64,000 bases of DNA from Synaphobranchus kaupii (Eukaryota > Chordata > Actinopteri > Anguilliformes > Synaphobranchidae), in assembly GCA_029718625.1 (NCBI GenBank), contig CM056395.1:18812309-18876308 (forward strand). The letters are read 5' to 3'. Within the stretch, counting starts at the first letter, position 1, and each line of letters starts with the position of its first letter. Under the pieces are notes generated by a model that made no database searches, was not told where the DNA came from, and saw nothing but the letters and a program-made list of their open reading frames with translations. Positions 25,131-36,689 of this stretch are shown here, in pieces. A program made the position numbers and the translations under genes.

Positions 25131-25850
25131 ACTGTAACTTGGCCCTGTGTTTTTTCATCTTATCGTCCAACACTCACTGTAACAATGTCATGCTTAAACA
25201 AAGCTAATAAAACACAAAAAGTTTAAGAAAACAATAAACAAAGAAAATGTGCTGTGGTACCATCACTGCCATTACACAGCAGATTAATCTAGATCAGGGG
25301 AAAGGTCTTCTAAGTTTGGGTACATTTTCCTGCAAGGAAAGGCTGTGGAGTGCCATCTGGGAGGCAGCCAAATATATCAAGGCATTAACCTGGTGTGAAG
25401 CCATGTCCCCCTGTTGCTTCAATTATTATCCAGATCCCTCCAACATCAGCTTCATAAGAGCAGAACTGGTCCCTGTTCAGTGGAACATACAGCAGAGTGT
25501 GCAACAGGCTGAAAAACTAAATAGTTGAGTCGCTATTCAGTTAATTTTGAAACTCTAATTTTGACAGCACAAAAATTGAGATTCTCCAAAGTCTCTTTCT
25601 GAAGATAAAGCTAGCTGTGGTTGAGATAAATAATTAGCCTAGGTCAAGCAAGTGAGGTTAAATTTTTTATTTAACCATCTTTTGACTAAAATAAGGTTAA
25701 ATAAGGACCATCTAATTTTCTGTCTTAGATGGAAGGAAATTACTAAAATATATTTTTGCATTCATGTTTTCTTATTTAATATGCTTTTTGTTAGACAAAC
25801 TGCATTTGAAAAAAAAACATTAAAAAACATTACATCGGTGTATCCTTCAC
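25131..25850. other. Intergenic, nothing recognised
   Basis: AT-rich with short chance ORFs only. Confidence 0.4.
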
Positions 25851-25861
25851 AGCCTTAGATA

Positions 25862-25950
25862 TCCCACAATTCTTTGTGCATTTTGCCCGTAAGACAGTTG
25901 ATATGGAAAATGGCTGACGAGAGCAGCGATCTGGTGTTTAAATGTAAGTT
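25862..25950 (+). promoter_or_regulatory. Candidate promoter and first exon (MADESSDLVF, then donor)
   Basis: TCCCACAATTCTTTGTGC at 25,862 resembles a ZNF143/Staf-type promoter motif. ATG at 25,910 opens a short frame reading MADESSDLVFK, followed at once by a consensus donor (GTAAGT at 25,944). The Met-Ala-Asp start resembles that expected for the P2X7-like exon 1.8 kb upstream. No second exon was identified, so this is tentative. Confidence 0.25.
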
Positions 25951-26288
25951 TGTGTAAACTTTTTTTAAATTTTAGCTATCGGTAATCATGTCGTTACCTG
26001 TTGGCTAAAACGTATATTACCTCGAATAAATTTTCCATTTTTATATTTCAGTATTTTTTTACATTTTTTACTCGAGGTTTTATTTTTTTGTGAGTCTCTC
26101 ACTGGCTTAAGTTCTCACGCGCTGGTTGTTTAGGTCCGAGGAGGTTGTGGGCGGGAACTCCGTGACGTAAACGTGAATTCTTCGTAGACTGTCCCATTTC
26201 AGCTGCTGTTCAAAAGCCAGCCCAGCCTTCCTCTCTACAAAGGACTGTCCTACGGAGGATGCGGCTACTATAGGTCGCAGCCTCGCAA

Positions 26289-27545
26289 TTGAGACACAGC
26301 CAAAGAGTAGTAGGAGGGATCTTATCTGAGCAAGGTACTGTGAGAAGTGGAGTTCCAGAAGGATCGGTGTTGGAACATCTCCTCTTCCTTATTTACATAA
26401 ACGACTTAGACAGGGACATTGAAAGTACATTAGTTAAATTTGCAGAAGTTACAAAAGGAGGTTTAGCTAATAGCTTGGAGTCTACTAAAGTAATCCAGGA
26501 AGATTGTAACAGAATACAGAAGTGGGCAGAAACCTGGTAAAATAAATTAAATATAACTAAATATGAAGTTATGCATGTGGGAAATAAAAACATAAGGCAG
26601 GACTACTTTATGGGATGAACAAAATTGGAATGTGCTCAATTTGAGAAAGACTTAGGAGTAGTCGTTAGTGATCAAACCCTCTCAGGTTGTAGGCATTGCG
26701 CTGTAGGAGTAAAAACAACAACAAGATGCTGTGATATATAGCCAGAAGTATTAAGTATTAAGTATAAATCCAAGGAAGATATACAGTATGTATGTGATAC
26801 AATACCTTTGTCAGAGTACTGTGTGCAGTTCAGGGCACCATACTACAAGAAAGATCTAGAGGCTCTGGAAAAAGTGCAAAGAAGGGCAACTAAAAGTCAT
26901 GAGGGAAGACTTAAACACGTTTTGAAAATTTGATATTGTTTTACTTACCCCCGAAGTAGTATAGTAATTTGAGTGAAAATATCGTCCTTGTGCACTCTGT
27001 AATTATATGTTCGTTTTCGTTTTGAACAACGACACTTGTAAAGCTGTTGTTAAACCTTATTTGAGTGGATTTAGGCAGTTATTTAAACCAGATTTTGCAG
27101 GGGGGGCGATTAAATCCAATGGCAAGATGCTAATCGTTAGCATTGTTCCAATTCAGGTTTAGACAATTTTAGCTACAACGGTGAGACCAGGACAGAATCA
27201 CTACAGCCTTATATACTATTTTAAGATAAGATTTTTCAAGATGGGTGAACTATCCCTTTAAGATACTTAATCTTTTTAAGATTAGTAAGGGAGAGAGGTG
27301 TGATTTGATTGAGGCTTTTAAATTCATAAAAGGGATTAACAAAGTGAACTAAAAGAGACTCTTCGGGTTGAGTTCTGCAGTAGAACGAGGGGACATAGAT
27401 GGAAATTAGCAAACGGTAAATTCCACACAGACATCAGGAAGTATTTCTTCACACAGAGAGTAGTTGCTCTGTGGAATATCTTGTGGGGTCATGTAGTAGG
27501 ACATGGCTTCCTTTATCCAAAAAAAAAAGGTTAATATCAAATAGC
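26289..27545 (+). pseudogene. LINE reverse transcriptase 3' fragment (CR1/Jockey-like), interrupted
   Basis: The frame at 26,289-26,540 reads SGVPEGSVLEHLLFLIYINDL, the conserved RT motif region preceding the catalytic block. Instead of the FADD-type catalytic Asp pair there is FAEVTK, so the active site is lost. Degenerate continuation includes a KDLGVVVSD stretch and KVQRRATK near 26,880. A gap at about 26,930-27,275 interrupts the element. Its 3' end (DLIEAFKFIKGINKVN, then RGHRWKLANGKFHTDIRKYFFTQR) resumes at about 27,300-27,480. Multiple stops and frameshifts mean it is dead. Confidence 0.85.
26930..27265. mobile_element. Insertion inside the LINE fragment
   Basis: About 340 bp with no LINE similarity separates the two LINE parts. 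Its right end, GGGTGAACTATCCCTTTAA, is a terminal sequence typical of abundant fish DNA transposons. The left boundary near AAACACGTTTTGAAAAT is uncertain. Confidence 0.5.
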
Positions 27546-27639
27546 ACCAATCCCCTATGGAAAAAGAATATGCTGTAAATATATCAAAATTATCTTCACA
27601 ATACTTTTAAAATATACTGCAGTATATTAAATTTCCATA

Positions 27640-28055
27640 TGGGATGACCTAAGTTAACACTAATGATGGCAAATCAGACATAAAGTACTAGAAATAAATG
27701 AATTTGGTTGTAACAAATGGAGTAGTAGCCACCTATAACCAAGACAACCACTTCAGAACTATGGCAAAACAACAAACAAAGCAACAAAAATAGCAGTTTA
27801 GATTGATACTATATAAAATGAGTCATATGTCAACCTATTACTTAATCTGGCAAAGATCCTTGTCAGACAACCTATATAAATATTTGTCTTGTGATTTATG
27901 ACTCACTGACACAAGATATCAGTTATGGATTTGTGTGTTACATTCTGCAAAACAAAATACTGTCTAACCCCAAGATGAAATCTATTGGTTCCACTGTCGT
28001 GCCTGTGTGTCTGTGGATAGCATAGGGCCCGCTTAACTTTCCATTAGGACACAAG
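27640..28055. repeat. Copy B of the ~400-bp duplicated block
   Basis: Matches 22,840-23,215 in the same orientation, ending in CTTTCCATTAGGACACAA against CTTTCCATTATGACACAA. It lies directly downstream of the LINE fragment. Confidence 0.7.
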
Positions 28056-28205
28056 GAGGAGATACAGTGTGAAAACAGGGAAGCTGCGCAGAGGGCAGAG
28101 ACTAACTGAATATCTCTGGGGGCAGATATCCAGTTTAACTACTGTGCCATTTAGACATTTAGACATCATCAGTACAGTGGTTGCTCAAGCATATTATAGC
28201 TTCAG

Positions 28206-28210
<5 letters not shown>

Positions 28211-28257
<47 letters not shown>
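28211..28257. repeat. (AT)n microsatellite
   Basis: About 47 bp of pure AT dinucleotides, abutting the Tc1-like element at 28,258. Confidence 0.95.
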
Positions 28258-28260
<3 letters not shown>

Positions 28261-28688
28261 TGCCTGGCCAAAAAAAAAGAGTTGCATTCATTTTTGGCCG
28301 AGATCCTGTATTGACGACGGGAGAGTCGAACCACTCCGTAAAGTCTTCTCCAGCACATCCAAAAGACTTTCAATGGGTTTAAGGTCAGAACTCTGGTTGC
28401 CAGTTCATGTGTGAAAATGATTCCTCATCCTCCCTGAACCACTCTTTCACAATTTGAGCCCGATGAATCTTGGCATTGTCGTCCTGGAATATGCCCATTG
28501 ATGGGATAACCTGGTCATTCAGTACATTCAGGTACTCAGCTAACTTCATTTTATTGCTGCGTAATGTTGCTGAGCCTAGACCTGACCAATTGAAGAAAGC
28601 CCAGATCATAACACTGCCTCCAGAGGCTTGTACAGTGGGCACTATGCATGACGGGTGCAACGGCGACTATTTTTTTGGCCAGGCAGTG
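28258..28688 (-). mobile_element. Internally deleted Tc1-like element with both terminal repeats
   Basis: The termini CACTGCCTGGCCAAAAAAA and its inverse TTTTTTTGGCCAGGCAGTG are flanked by TA on both sides (28,256-57 and 28,689-90). The minus strand encodes the middle of a Tc1 transposase: [27 protein letters not shown] and the second catalytic Asp in [14 protein letters not shown]. The N-terminal DNA-binding part is absent and a short segment before FQDDN is deleted. It is non-autonomous. Confidence 0.88.
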
Positions 28689-28704
28689 TATATACAGGTA
28701 TATA

Positions 28705-28800
28705 TATACATGGAACAGTGACTGTGAAGTTAAAGTGCAGACTTTCAGCTTTAATTTGAGGGTGTTTACATCCATCAGGTGAACCGTGTAGCAATTGTAG
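28705..28800. repeat. End fragment of the GGTTGCATATCC repeat family
   Basis: Resembles the reverse complement of about 44,460-44,550 (shared AGACTTTCAGCTTTAATTTG and GTGTTTACATCCAT stretches). It is an orphan end of a dispersed element seen again at 34.0, 39.0, 44.2 and 48.1 kb. Confidence 0.55.
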
Positions 28801-29016
28801 CCCGTTTTATACACATCTGTAACCAAATAACTATTAAATAACTCTTCATAATGTATATACGTAACATCACAACTAACAGTATCTAATTTGCTAATAGTTT
28901 ATAGACTTGGCGTATGATTTACTAAGATCCTAAATAAGGCGTGTTATTTTGCAGGCGCAGCCAAAGTATTTGCACTTTGTGTTATCATTTCACACTTTGT
29001 GGGGGATCAACTAAGT

Positions 29017-29740
29017 CAGTGGTTCCCAACCCTGGTCCTGGGGACCCCCTGTGTATGCTGGTTTTCGTTCCAACCACAATTGCAATACCAGAATTTTAAC
29101 AAGCTGTTAATTTTTCTTAATTAGGTGTTTTTAATGTTTAGAGGGATTATTTACGTTCTTAAGCCACATTATGTTAGTAATAGCTATGCATGCCATGAAG
29201 ACTAAAAGTCCAAGATTCACATTGTGTTGTATTGTAAACAATTAAAAGGAGGTAAAAAATGTTTTAACTGATCAAATTAAAGACTGAGGTGAATCAATAG
29301 GCTCATAATTGGTGAAATTGTGGACACATGGCCAATAAAACTAACCGTTTGGTAAATAATGAAGAATTCAAAGACAAAGCAAATGATAACGAGCCAAACC
29401 TGCATTGTGTTAAGGAAAAAATTATGAAGGAACTTAAACTTGCGTTCAATTACCTAATTAGGAGCCTAATCACCTGAGTTGTTACTTCTTCTTTGTAATT
29501 GTTTGCAATATAACACAATGAGCATAATGAACATGGGTTTTTTCGTCTTCATGGCATGCATAGCTATTGCTAACATAATGTGGCTTAAGAGAGTAAAGAG
29601 TTTAAAGTGTTCTCTCTATACAATAAAAACACCTAATTAAGAAAAAATAACAGCTTGTTAAAATTCTGGGATTGCAATTGTGGTTGGAACGAAAACCAGC
29701 ATACACAGGGGGTCCCCAGGACCAGGGTTGGGAACCACTG
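29017..29740. mobile_element. hAT-type fold-back transposon with perfect 8-bp target duplication
   Basis: Long imperfect inverted arms of about 200 bp run from 29,017 (CAGTGGTTCCCAACCCTGG) inward and from 29,740 back. The element is flanked by AACTAAGT at 29,009-29,016 and 29,741-29,748, an 8-bp duplication diagnostic of hAT insertion. It has no transposase ORF. The interior carries further inverted similarity (GGCATGCATAGCTATT-type stretches near both arm bases), so almost the whole 724 bp can fold on itself. Confidence 0.93.
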
Positions 29741-29759
29741 AACTAAGTCACAAGTGAAA

Positions 29760-31790
29760 ATAAACATTACTATTATATAAACAAATATCAATATACAAAT
29801 ACTGTATATAATACATCAAAAGTGAAGAACAAGGTTCAGAATATGGTCCATAAAAATAATCAGAACTACTGTATCTATATGTGGGCTTAACATAAGCTGC
29901 AACTTATCCCACAAATAAGGAGTAGCTTATTTGTGGGATAAATTGTTTAAACCTGAGGTTTATACTTGTTTACACTTGAGGTTTATACTCTGTGTGCTGC
30001 AATCATTCCAATTGCTTTAAATATAATAATTTTATTTGGAGTTCAATTAATGAAAATCGTATGGTTAGCTAAATATAGCTGAATGCAGATCCATATTTTT
30101 TTATTTATTTAAGGACCAAAAACTATCACAATCAAGAACATGAGAGTAAGAGTAAATGCCCTTGGGAATGGAGTTATATAGGATATGTAAGAGTTATATA
30201 TAGGATATGTAAGACATTCTTCTTCTACTAATAATCAAACCTTTACTTTTAAAGTTTCTGTCACAAAGGGCTCACAGCAGACTATATTCAGGACCTACAA
30301 AATCCAGCTTTCAATCAATATTTCAGTCAGATTCCAGGTACACTTATCAGTACAGTACTGCACCCACCCCTATGTCTAAATGCAGTGAATTCAGCGGACA
30401 GCCCATCGGAGCAGCTCACATCTAATACCCAAAAAGATATCTCATGTAGCAATTACTTTGTCTTGTAAATGTCAAGCAAGCTATTATTGATTTCAGTATG
30501 CATGGCCACAATTTAATATAATCACAAGAAGGGTGTGCCTGAATGCCTGTGTGTGTGTTTGCGTACGAGAATACCTGGACTATCCGGTTTAAAATAATAA
30601 TTTATTATTTTTTCTTTATAATAATTGTTCTTTCATTCATATATTTAATGAGTCATTAGCTAATAGTAGCCAACTATTAATACACTTTGAACAAATAAAT
30701 GTATGAAAAACTTTCAAACTTTGGAGATTCCTGAATTTTTTAAAGGAAATATCCACTTGAAATTGTACTACATAGTATTAGGCAAAATATTATAATAGTA
30801 TTATTATAGTATTATATAAATATTATAGTATTATATAATATATTCTTTCATATGATTCTACATTTTGTAAGAAGTATATTTTAATGATCTACAGAAGTGT
30901 TTATAAATTCTACTACAATTTTCAAATATGCATTTGACCCAGGAAATTAACACACTTAAACCAAAAAAGTCCCGTTGTTTCTTCAATAAATAGAAAGCAT
31001 TTCTGTCTGACATTTTTGTGAAAAATATTACTTACATGGGAATGACCTTTATTGCAATGCAACAGATGCAAACCTGAAACTACTGTTTTAAAAGCAGGTT
31101 AAAACTAACACAGATGCAATACAAACAAGTGTGACCTCTCATTATGTGATAGCACTGCAGCTACTAACCTATAATTCTAAGAACACAAAATACAAAGGTC
31201 TGTCCAAATATACATATAGATTTGTACACATCTTCATTTGCTTTCCAAAAACCATAACAGCACTACAAGTGGGTAAAGAGAAAAGGAATAAAACAAACAA
31301 ACAAAAAAACAAAAAACAATGGTCTGGTATTATCTGCATTACCTGAGTCTGCCTTAATACATTATTGGAATAATTATTTCAACACTGAAGAGCCTAGAAG
31401 GAAGAGTAACAAATTAATAAATTAAGAGGTCATGTGCTTCAAAGGTGCTTGTTGAATGACGGGAGGGGTGCATATAAATGTGTACATCAGCACAGCCCAG
31501 ACATTTCTGCAAAACAGGTACATCAAGTGCAATATAAGGATTCTCATTTATTTCAGAGAGCATTCACAGCCGCCGCTTGAGCTGCCAACAGTCCCTGGCT
31601 TGAGGGAAAAGCCTGGAATATAATATCAATTGAAGTATTTCCTCAATATTCTCAGCTGTTCTTCTTTGCCATTTGGAAAATAAGATTTCTGGATGGTGGA
31701 TTAATTTTGTTCCAAAAGGTAAGTTAGTAACTAGGAAATTTGTAACTCATTGCTGGTGAACCTCAGGTTTCACCATGTTAAAATCCCACT
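29760..31790. other. AT-rich intergenic DNA, no gene seen
   Basis: About 2 kb. A TATTATAGTATTATA-type imperfect tandem array lies at about 30,771-30,850. Only chance ORFs are present. Confidence 0.5.
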
Positions 31791-31794
31791 AGAG

Positions 31795-32000
31795 CAGGGG
31801 TAGGGAACCCTGGTCCTGGAGAGCCGCAGGGTCTGCTGGTTTTAGTTGTTACTCCCCACTTAATTGATCAATTAAAGCAGTTGATTACACAGTTAACGCA
31901 CCTCACCTGGTTTCTTTGGTTTAAGTAGTTGCTGTATTTAAGGTGAAAACAAAAACCAGCAGACCCTGCGGCTCTCCAGGACCGGGGTTCCCTACCCCTG
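31795..32000. mobile_element. 206-bp hAT-type MITE
   Basis: Terminal inverted repeats begin CAGGGGTAGGGAACCCTGG and end in the inverse, followed inward by a matched CCGCAGGGTCTGCTGGTTTT arm. Flanks CACTAGAG (31,787-31,794) and GACTAGAG (32,001-32,008) agree at 7 of 8 positions, as expected for an 8-bp duplication. There is no coding content. Confidence 0.9.
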
Positions 32001-32170
32001 GACTAGAGCATCTGATGTTTCCCAAAATCTTTAATTTCTCTCTTTCCTCTCATACTCACATACTACAGATACTCACTAACAATTTTTTCAACCCTTTGTC
32101 TTTCACAGATACAATTGCAGTTTGCCTATAAAGTCATTAATAATGTGATGATTACTTGCATCGCTTAGAG

Positions 32171-33625
32171 CAGCGGTTCTCAAATTCGGTCCTGGGGCTG
32201 GTTTCCATAACAACCACAATTGGAATTTTAATAAGCGGTTAATTTTTCTTAATTGAGCTTTTCATATTTAGATGTATTATTTGCCCTCTTAAGCCACATT
32301 ATGTCAGAAAAACTATGTATGACACGGTCAATAAATGTCACTTGCTCACAATTGTGCTTATTGTGCTATATTGCAAACAATTTAATTAAAAGAGGTAACA
32401 AATGTATTTAACTGATCAAATTAAAGCCAGAGGTGAATCAATAGTCTCCTAATTAGTGAGAATGTAGACAATAAAGCCAACCATTTGATAGATAATGAAG
32501 AACTCAATACAATGCAATACCGAGCCAAACCTGCATTGGGTGCGTCCCAATAATTGAAAAATGCACCTGCATCCCTTCCTCCACTACCACCTCCTCTACT
32601 CCGTGCCCCGGAAACAAATCTTTGTGTTTTAATCTAATGTTGCTGATTACATCTTAATTACGCATTAATGGTTACATATTCATTAATGTCTCGATGCAAA
32701 CCACAATGTCAGGTACATTGTATACTGTACATATAAATACTTTAACTCAAAACGTTCTGGGGTGTGTTTCCCGATAACGATCAATCTTAGGGTTAAGTGC
32801 GATTTCAACGAGTTCTTAAAGCGTGAACGCGCAGTCACCGCTTAAGTGCTACTTAACCAGAGGTGTAAAATCCGGGTTCAGAAAGTAAAAAATCCTCCCC
32901 AGTATTTAGTTCCAATCACCTGGATTTGCTCATTTGCACTATTCTTCATCCAGGAGGTAGAACTAATTAGTGAAATCAGCTGGCTGAGTTAATGGGTGGA
33001 AGAAGCACACTTTTCCTTTCTGATCCCTGGATTTTACATCTATGTACTTCTGTCTGTGGTGCTGATACGAGAGGAGGAAGGGCGATAGATTGGGAGACGC
33101 GAACCCCATTCTGACGCCCAATACATGGCTGGTTAGACACGTCAAAGTTTCTTTTAAAATACAATCTTTTCCCCACTGATTTTACTTGTCTCAAACTTAT
33201 GTATTTATAGGGCTATTTAAGGAATGGCCTTCATGGGTAATTTCCAAATAAAAATAAGTAAATTAAAAATAAATAAATAAACGTAAATATTGTTGTATCT
33301 AACATCACTATAAAAAAAACAATCAGTGGTTATGGTAACCGTAAAATGAAATGAATACTAACACGAAAAATCAAATAAAGTATGTGATTTATGGGCTTCT
33401 AAAACGCACTTAACCGTCTACGACTGGTCTGGAGTAATCGGTAATCTATGAGCGATTCTAAGAGCGTCTTAAGTTAAGATGCTTTTGGGAAATGCACCCA
33501 AAGTTGAAGAAGCTTCGTACGAAGGGTTTTACGACGTCTTAGCCTAACGATGCTTTTGGGAAACGCACCCTTTTTGAAATCCAGCACACACAGGACGGCC
33601 CCAGGACCAAACTTGAGAACCAGTG
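32171..33625. mobile_element. Second hAT fold-back copy, split by nested insertions
   Basis: The left part (32,171-32,537) matches the 29,017 element (CAGCGGTTCTC start, CACAATTGGAATTTTAATAA, CTTAAGCCACATTATGT). The right tip (about 33,571-33,625) ends GAGAACCAGTG. Between them lies an insertion bounded by GGGTGCGTCCC and GGGAAACGCACCC (32,538-33,570). A further GGGTGTGTTTCCC / GGGAAATGCACCC pair lies inside at 32,759 and 33,499. No clear target duplication remains. Confidence 0.7.
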
Positions 33626-33798
33626 AATTAAGAGCTACAGTGTGCAAAGAGCCAAAATTGTGTTCAGTGAACAACAATGTGTAAATCACATCATTTAAAA
33701 ATGACCTAAAGAACCTTTTTTTTTATATTGTACATGTAGAGATAGGGAATGGAAAAAATATAATATGCCAATATGCAATGGTAAATACATTATACATA

Positions 33799-33985
33799 CA
33801 GTGGTGCTAGAAAGTTTGTGAACCCTTTAGAAATTTCTGTATATCTGCATAAATTTGATCTAAAATGTGATCACATCTTCATCTAAGTCCTAAAACTTGA
33901 TAAAGTGAACCCAGCTCAACAAAAAAATATCCAATGTTAAATGCTTTGTTGGAAAAAGTATGTGAACCCTTGGATCATATGTATT
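33799..33985. mobile_element. Tc1-related MITE end
   Basis: CAGTGGTGCTAGAAAGTTTG at 33,799, with GTGAACCCTTTAG and a second GTGAACCCTTGG near 33,962. Such ends are common in fish Tc1-derived elements. There is no coding sequence, and boundaries are approximate. Confidence 0.55.
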
Positions 33986-34004
33986 TTTAAAGTATCATAT
34001 TTAA

Positions 34005-34420
34005 TATTTGGTTGCATATCCTTTGCATGCTGTTACTTCCTGAAGTCTGTGACCCATCAATATCAAAAGACTCTCGATATCTTATTTTCAGGTATTACAA
34101 GCGATACTATAACCTCTCTGCATTTGAATGGATCTCTATGGGAATTAGGGGGTGAGACTAGATTCAGCTGTAAATTACACTGGTACAGTATGGAACACAT
34201 GACTGGCTAAATGGCTGTAAGTCATCCATAGTCTAAGGTATCAAACGAGCCCCAAACCATCACTCTGCGGCCAGATATGGAGTAGATGTGGATGGATCAC
34301 TGCAAGGGTTATTTCTCCTGACTCATTTTCCTATAGAACTCTATGGGGAAAAAAGTCAGGAGAAACAACCCTTACGTTCCTCTGTAATGCCCCTTTGTTC
34401 GAGGCCCCGCGTTGATGGGC
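34005..34420. repeat. GGTTGCATATCC family, copy 1
   Basis: Starts TTTGGTTGCATATCCTTTGC and includes GAATGGATCTCTATGGGAAT, GTAAATTACACTGG and AGGTATCAAACGAGCC. It is similar to the left arm of the fold-back at 39,021 and, inverted, to 44,150-44,375 and 48,090-48,185. Confidence 0.8.
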
Positions 34421-34912
34421 AGCTTTGACATTTTGCATTTTCAGTTCTGAGTTTTGGCAGGCTTTTTGCGTGACCACACGGAAATGATAATGTAAACGGA
34501 TGCAATACCATTGCATTTGAATTACAGTATGTCACTCTTGTGCCGCAAAACCATGAAAACGATACGTTAAATGGCAAATTGAATTATCATTTTCTTTTTT
34601 TCATGGATCACGTGATTACAATAAGAAACTGCAAATGCAAATGTGGTTTTTCATTTTCATTTAAATTATGGCAGGGCTGTGCCATAGAGGGCGAGAAATT
34701 AAATGTGAAATGGATTTGCAGTAACATTTTCAAATTCAGATAAAGTGCGTGCATTAACTTGAAAATGAAAACGCAAAGTGGCCTTTTGCATTTTCATTAT
34801 ATATATCATATTTTTTGCGCATATTGAATGTAAACGAAATGCAATCGCCGATTTGCATTTTCATTAGAATTTTGGCGCGAATATGCTTCCAGAGAAAATT
34901 GCAAACCTGAGG

Positions 34913-35060
34913 GGTGTCTCTGTGGCGTAGCCTCGAAAAGCACAGTCCACATGCTCATTACGAGCCGCGACGTTTTTGGTTCGAATCTGGCCGCACGACC
35001 TGTGTCACGTGTCTTGCTCTCATCCTTGCTACACTATGCTGTCCAATGTCCACTTTTTTA
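34913..35060 (+). repeat. tRNA-derived SINE
   Basis: A-box region TGTGGCGTAGCC at about 34,921 and B box GGTTCGAATCT at 34,978-34,988 have tRNA-like spacing. A non-tRNA body and a T-rich tail (TTTTTTATTTTTATTTTTTTT, about 35,052-35,076) follow. Confidence 0.65.
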
Positions 35061-35099
35061 TTTTTATTTTTTTTAAACAGCCACAATCTGAGGTACATC

Positions 35100-35800
35100 T
35101 GACTATTAAAGGGTAATACTTGTCACTTAGCACAAGAGGGCACTATCTATCTATCTGCAATGTTGTAAAAAATATACCAGGCCGGTACTATCTCCTCTAA
35201 AAAGGACACCGTATTCCACTCATGTTTCAGGGAGTAAATATGGATAGATGTAGCAACCTGTACATACTTCACTTAACGCATAGTACCAAATTTATTTCAT
35301 TCCATTTTTCTAAAATTGTTTGGAGCAATTGGTATGGCAAAGCACTGATGCACATTTCATAAACAAGTAACACAATTACTATGAGAGCAACACATCCCAG
35401 TACTGAAAATGGCCAGAGAGCTTTACTGACATCAGTGTATTGTGAGAACACAGTTGGCAGTTGATGCTTGCCATGTTGCTGTTGCAGGTTGTTTGAGGGT
35501 TTTTTTTTCATCTGACATTTTGCCATTCTGAATCAGGCTATTGACATTTCACTTGACAGCACATAACAATATTATCATGTAATTTATTTTATTATTCATT
35601 ATATTTATTATGTAAGACAGAATGGTTATGGTGTTTCTAAAATTTTTTTAGATATGTTAACCCTCCACAGTCGATAAGCAGCAGATGAGGTCAGTTAAAA
35701 GAACAAAAAATATTTCAAGAACATTTGAGGGACATTCTAGTTCAAATGTTTTGGCTGTAAGATAGCTTTATGACGAGAAAGCTCCTAAACAATTTTAGAA
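35100..35800. other. Intergenic, no firm gene
   Basis: Contains a short CTATCTAT run at about 35,143. A minus-strand open frame at 35,269-35,526 has one hydrophobic run (LWPFSVLGCVALIVIVLLVY). It has no splice context that I can support. Confidence 0.35.
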
Positions 35801-35914
35801 CATATTTATTGAAAAGTTTCAGTTAGGAACAGAACACAGAAATATGATTGTTGCAAGAGGACTGAACTAATTAAAACAGAATCAGTGCTAATTATCTTAA
35901 AGACAAAAACAAAA

Positions 35915-36091
35915 TCAATCAAAATTTAAACTACTTCTACATCTCTGAAAATTGCCACAGATTTCAATTTTAATCGTATCACAACAGCACCCTTCACATC
36001 TAAGAAACCTCAAAGTACCACTGCAGTTCAAATCACAAATCTTGTCCCCACTTAGGCTCCAAATAAAAATCAAGGCAAAATAACACAGCAT
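35915..36091 (-). other. Possible small secreted Cys-rich exon, minus strand
   Basis: From ATG at 36,091 the minus strand reads a signal-peptide-like start (MLCYFALIFIWSLSG). A compact Cys-rich segment follows (CDLNCSG, CEGCCC, EICGNFQRC) and a TGA at 35,915. A candidate AATAAA lies about 105 bp downstream on the same strand (35,805-35,810). An adjacent upstream frame (36,233-36,439, minus) is also open. Length is only 58 codons and AT content is high, so chance is possible. I do not recognise a family. Confidence 0.22.
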
Positions 36092-36689
36092 CCCATACAA
36101 TCATTGCACTGTTTTCCCAATTTAGCTTCCACAAGACTGCATGTGCAGGTACTACAACTTATTTCTTCAATTAAGCACAATCAAACCTGCTTGGCAAAGA
36201 ACATTAGATTTAAATGGTATTTCCACTGCAAGTCAGAATTTGGGCATTAGTATAACCTCAGAAGAACTGGCGTGACCTGTGTTCCATGTGTCAATGTATT
36301 TTTTACATTGTGCAATATTGTTTTCAATCATTCCTTGAAAATCCAAAAACTGTGTATCACATGATATCACTGACAGACAAGATTTCTTTTTGTTATCTGA
36401 TTGAATATTGAAGGCCTTTCCCACATATTCACAATGCATGAATATTTAATATGTGCAGCAATAGCATAATGCAAGGCTGCACAACATCAACGGTGTAACT
36501 CTGTCTAGCAGACAAAGCACAATTACTATTGTTGAAATTATTTGTCTAACTACTGCTCTAAAAATAATAGAGCTAGATACAGGTCAACATCCAAAAGATA
36601 CAGGAGCACTAATATTCCAGTTTCTGCAAATTCTTACTTCCATTCCAGCTGCAACTACAATCCTCACAAATTCAGCTACAACCCCAGCA

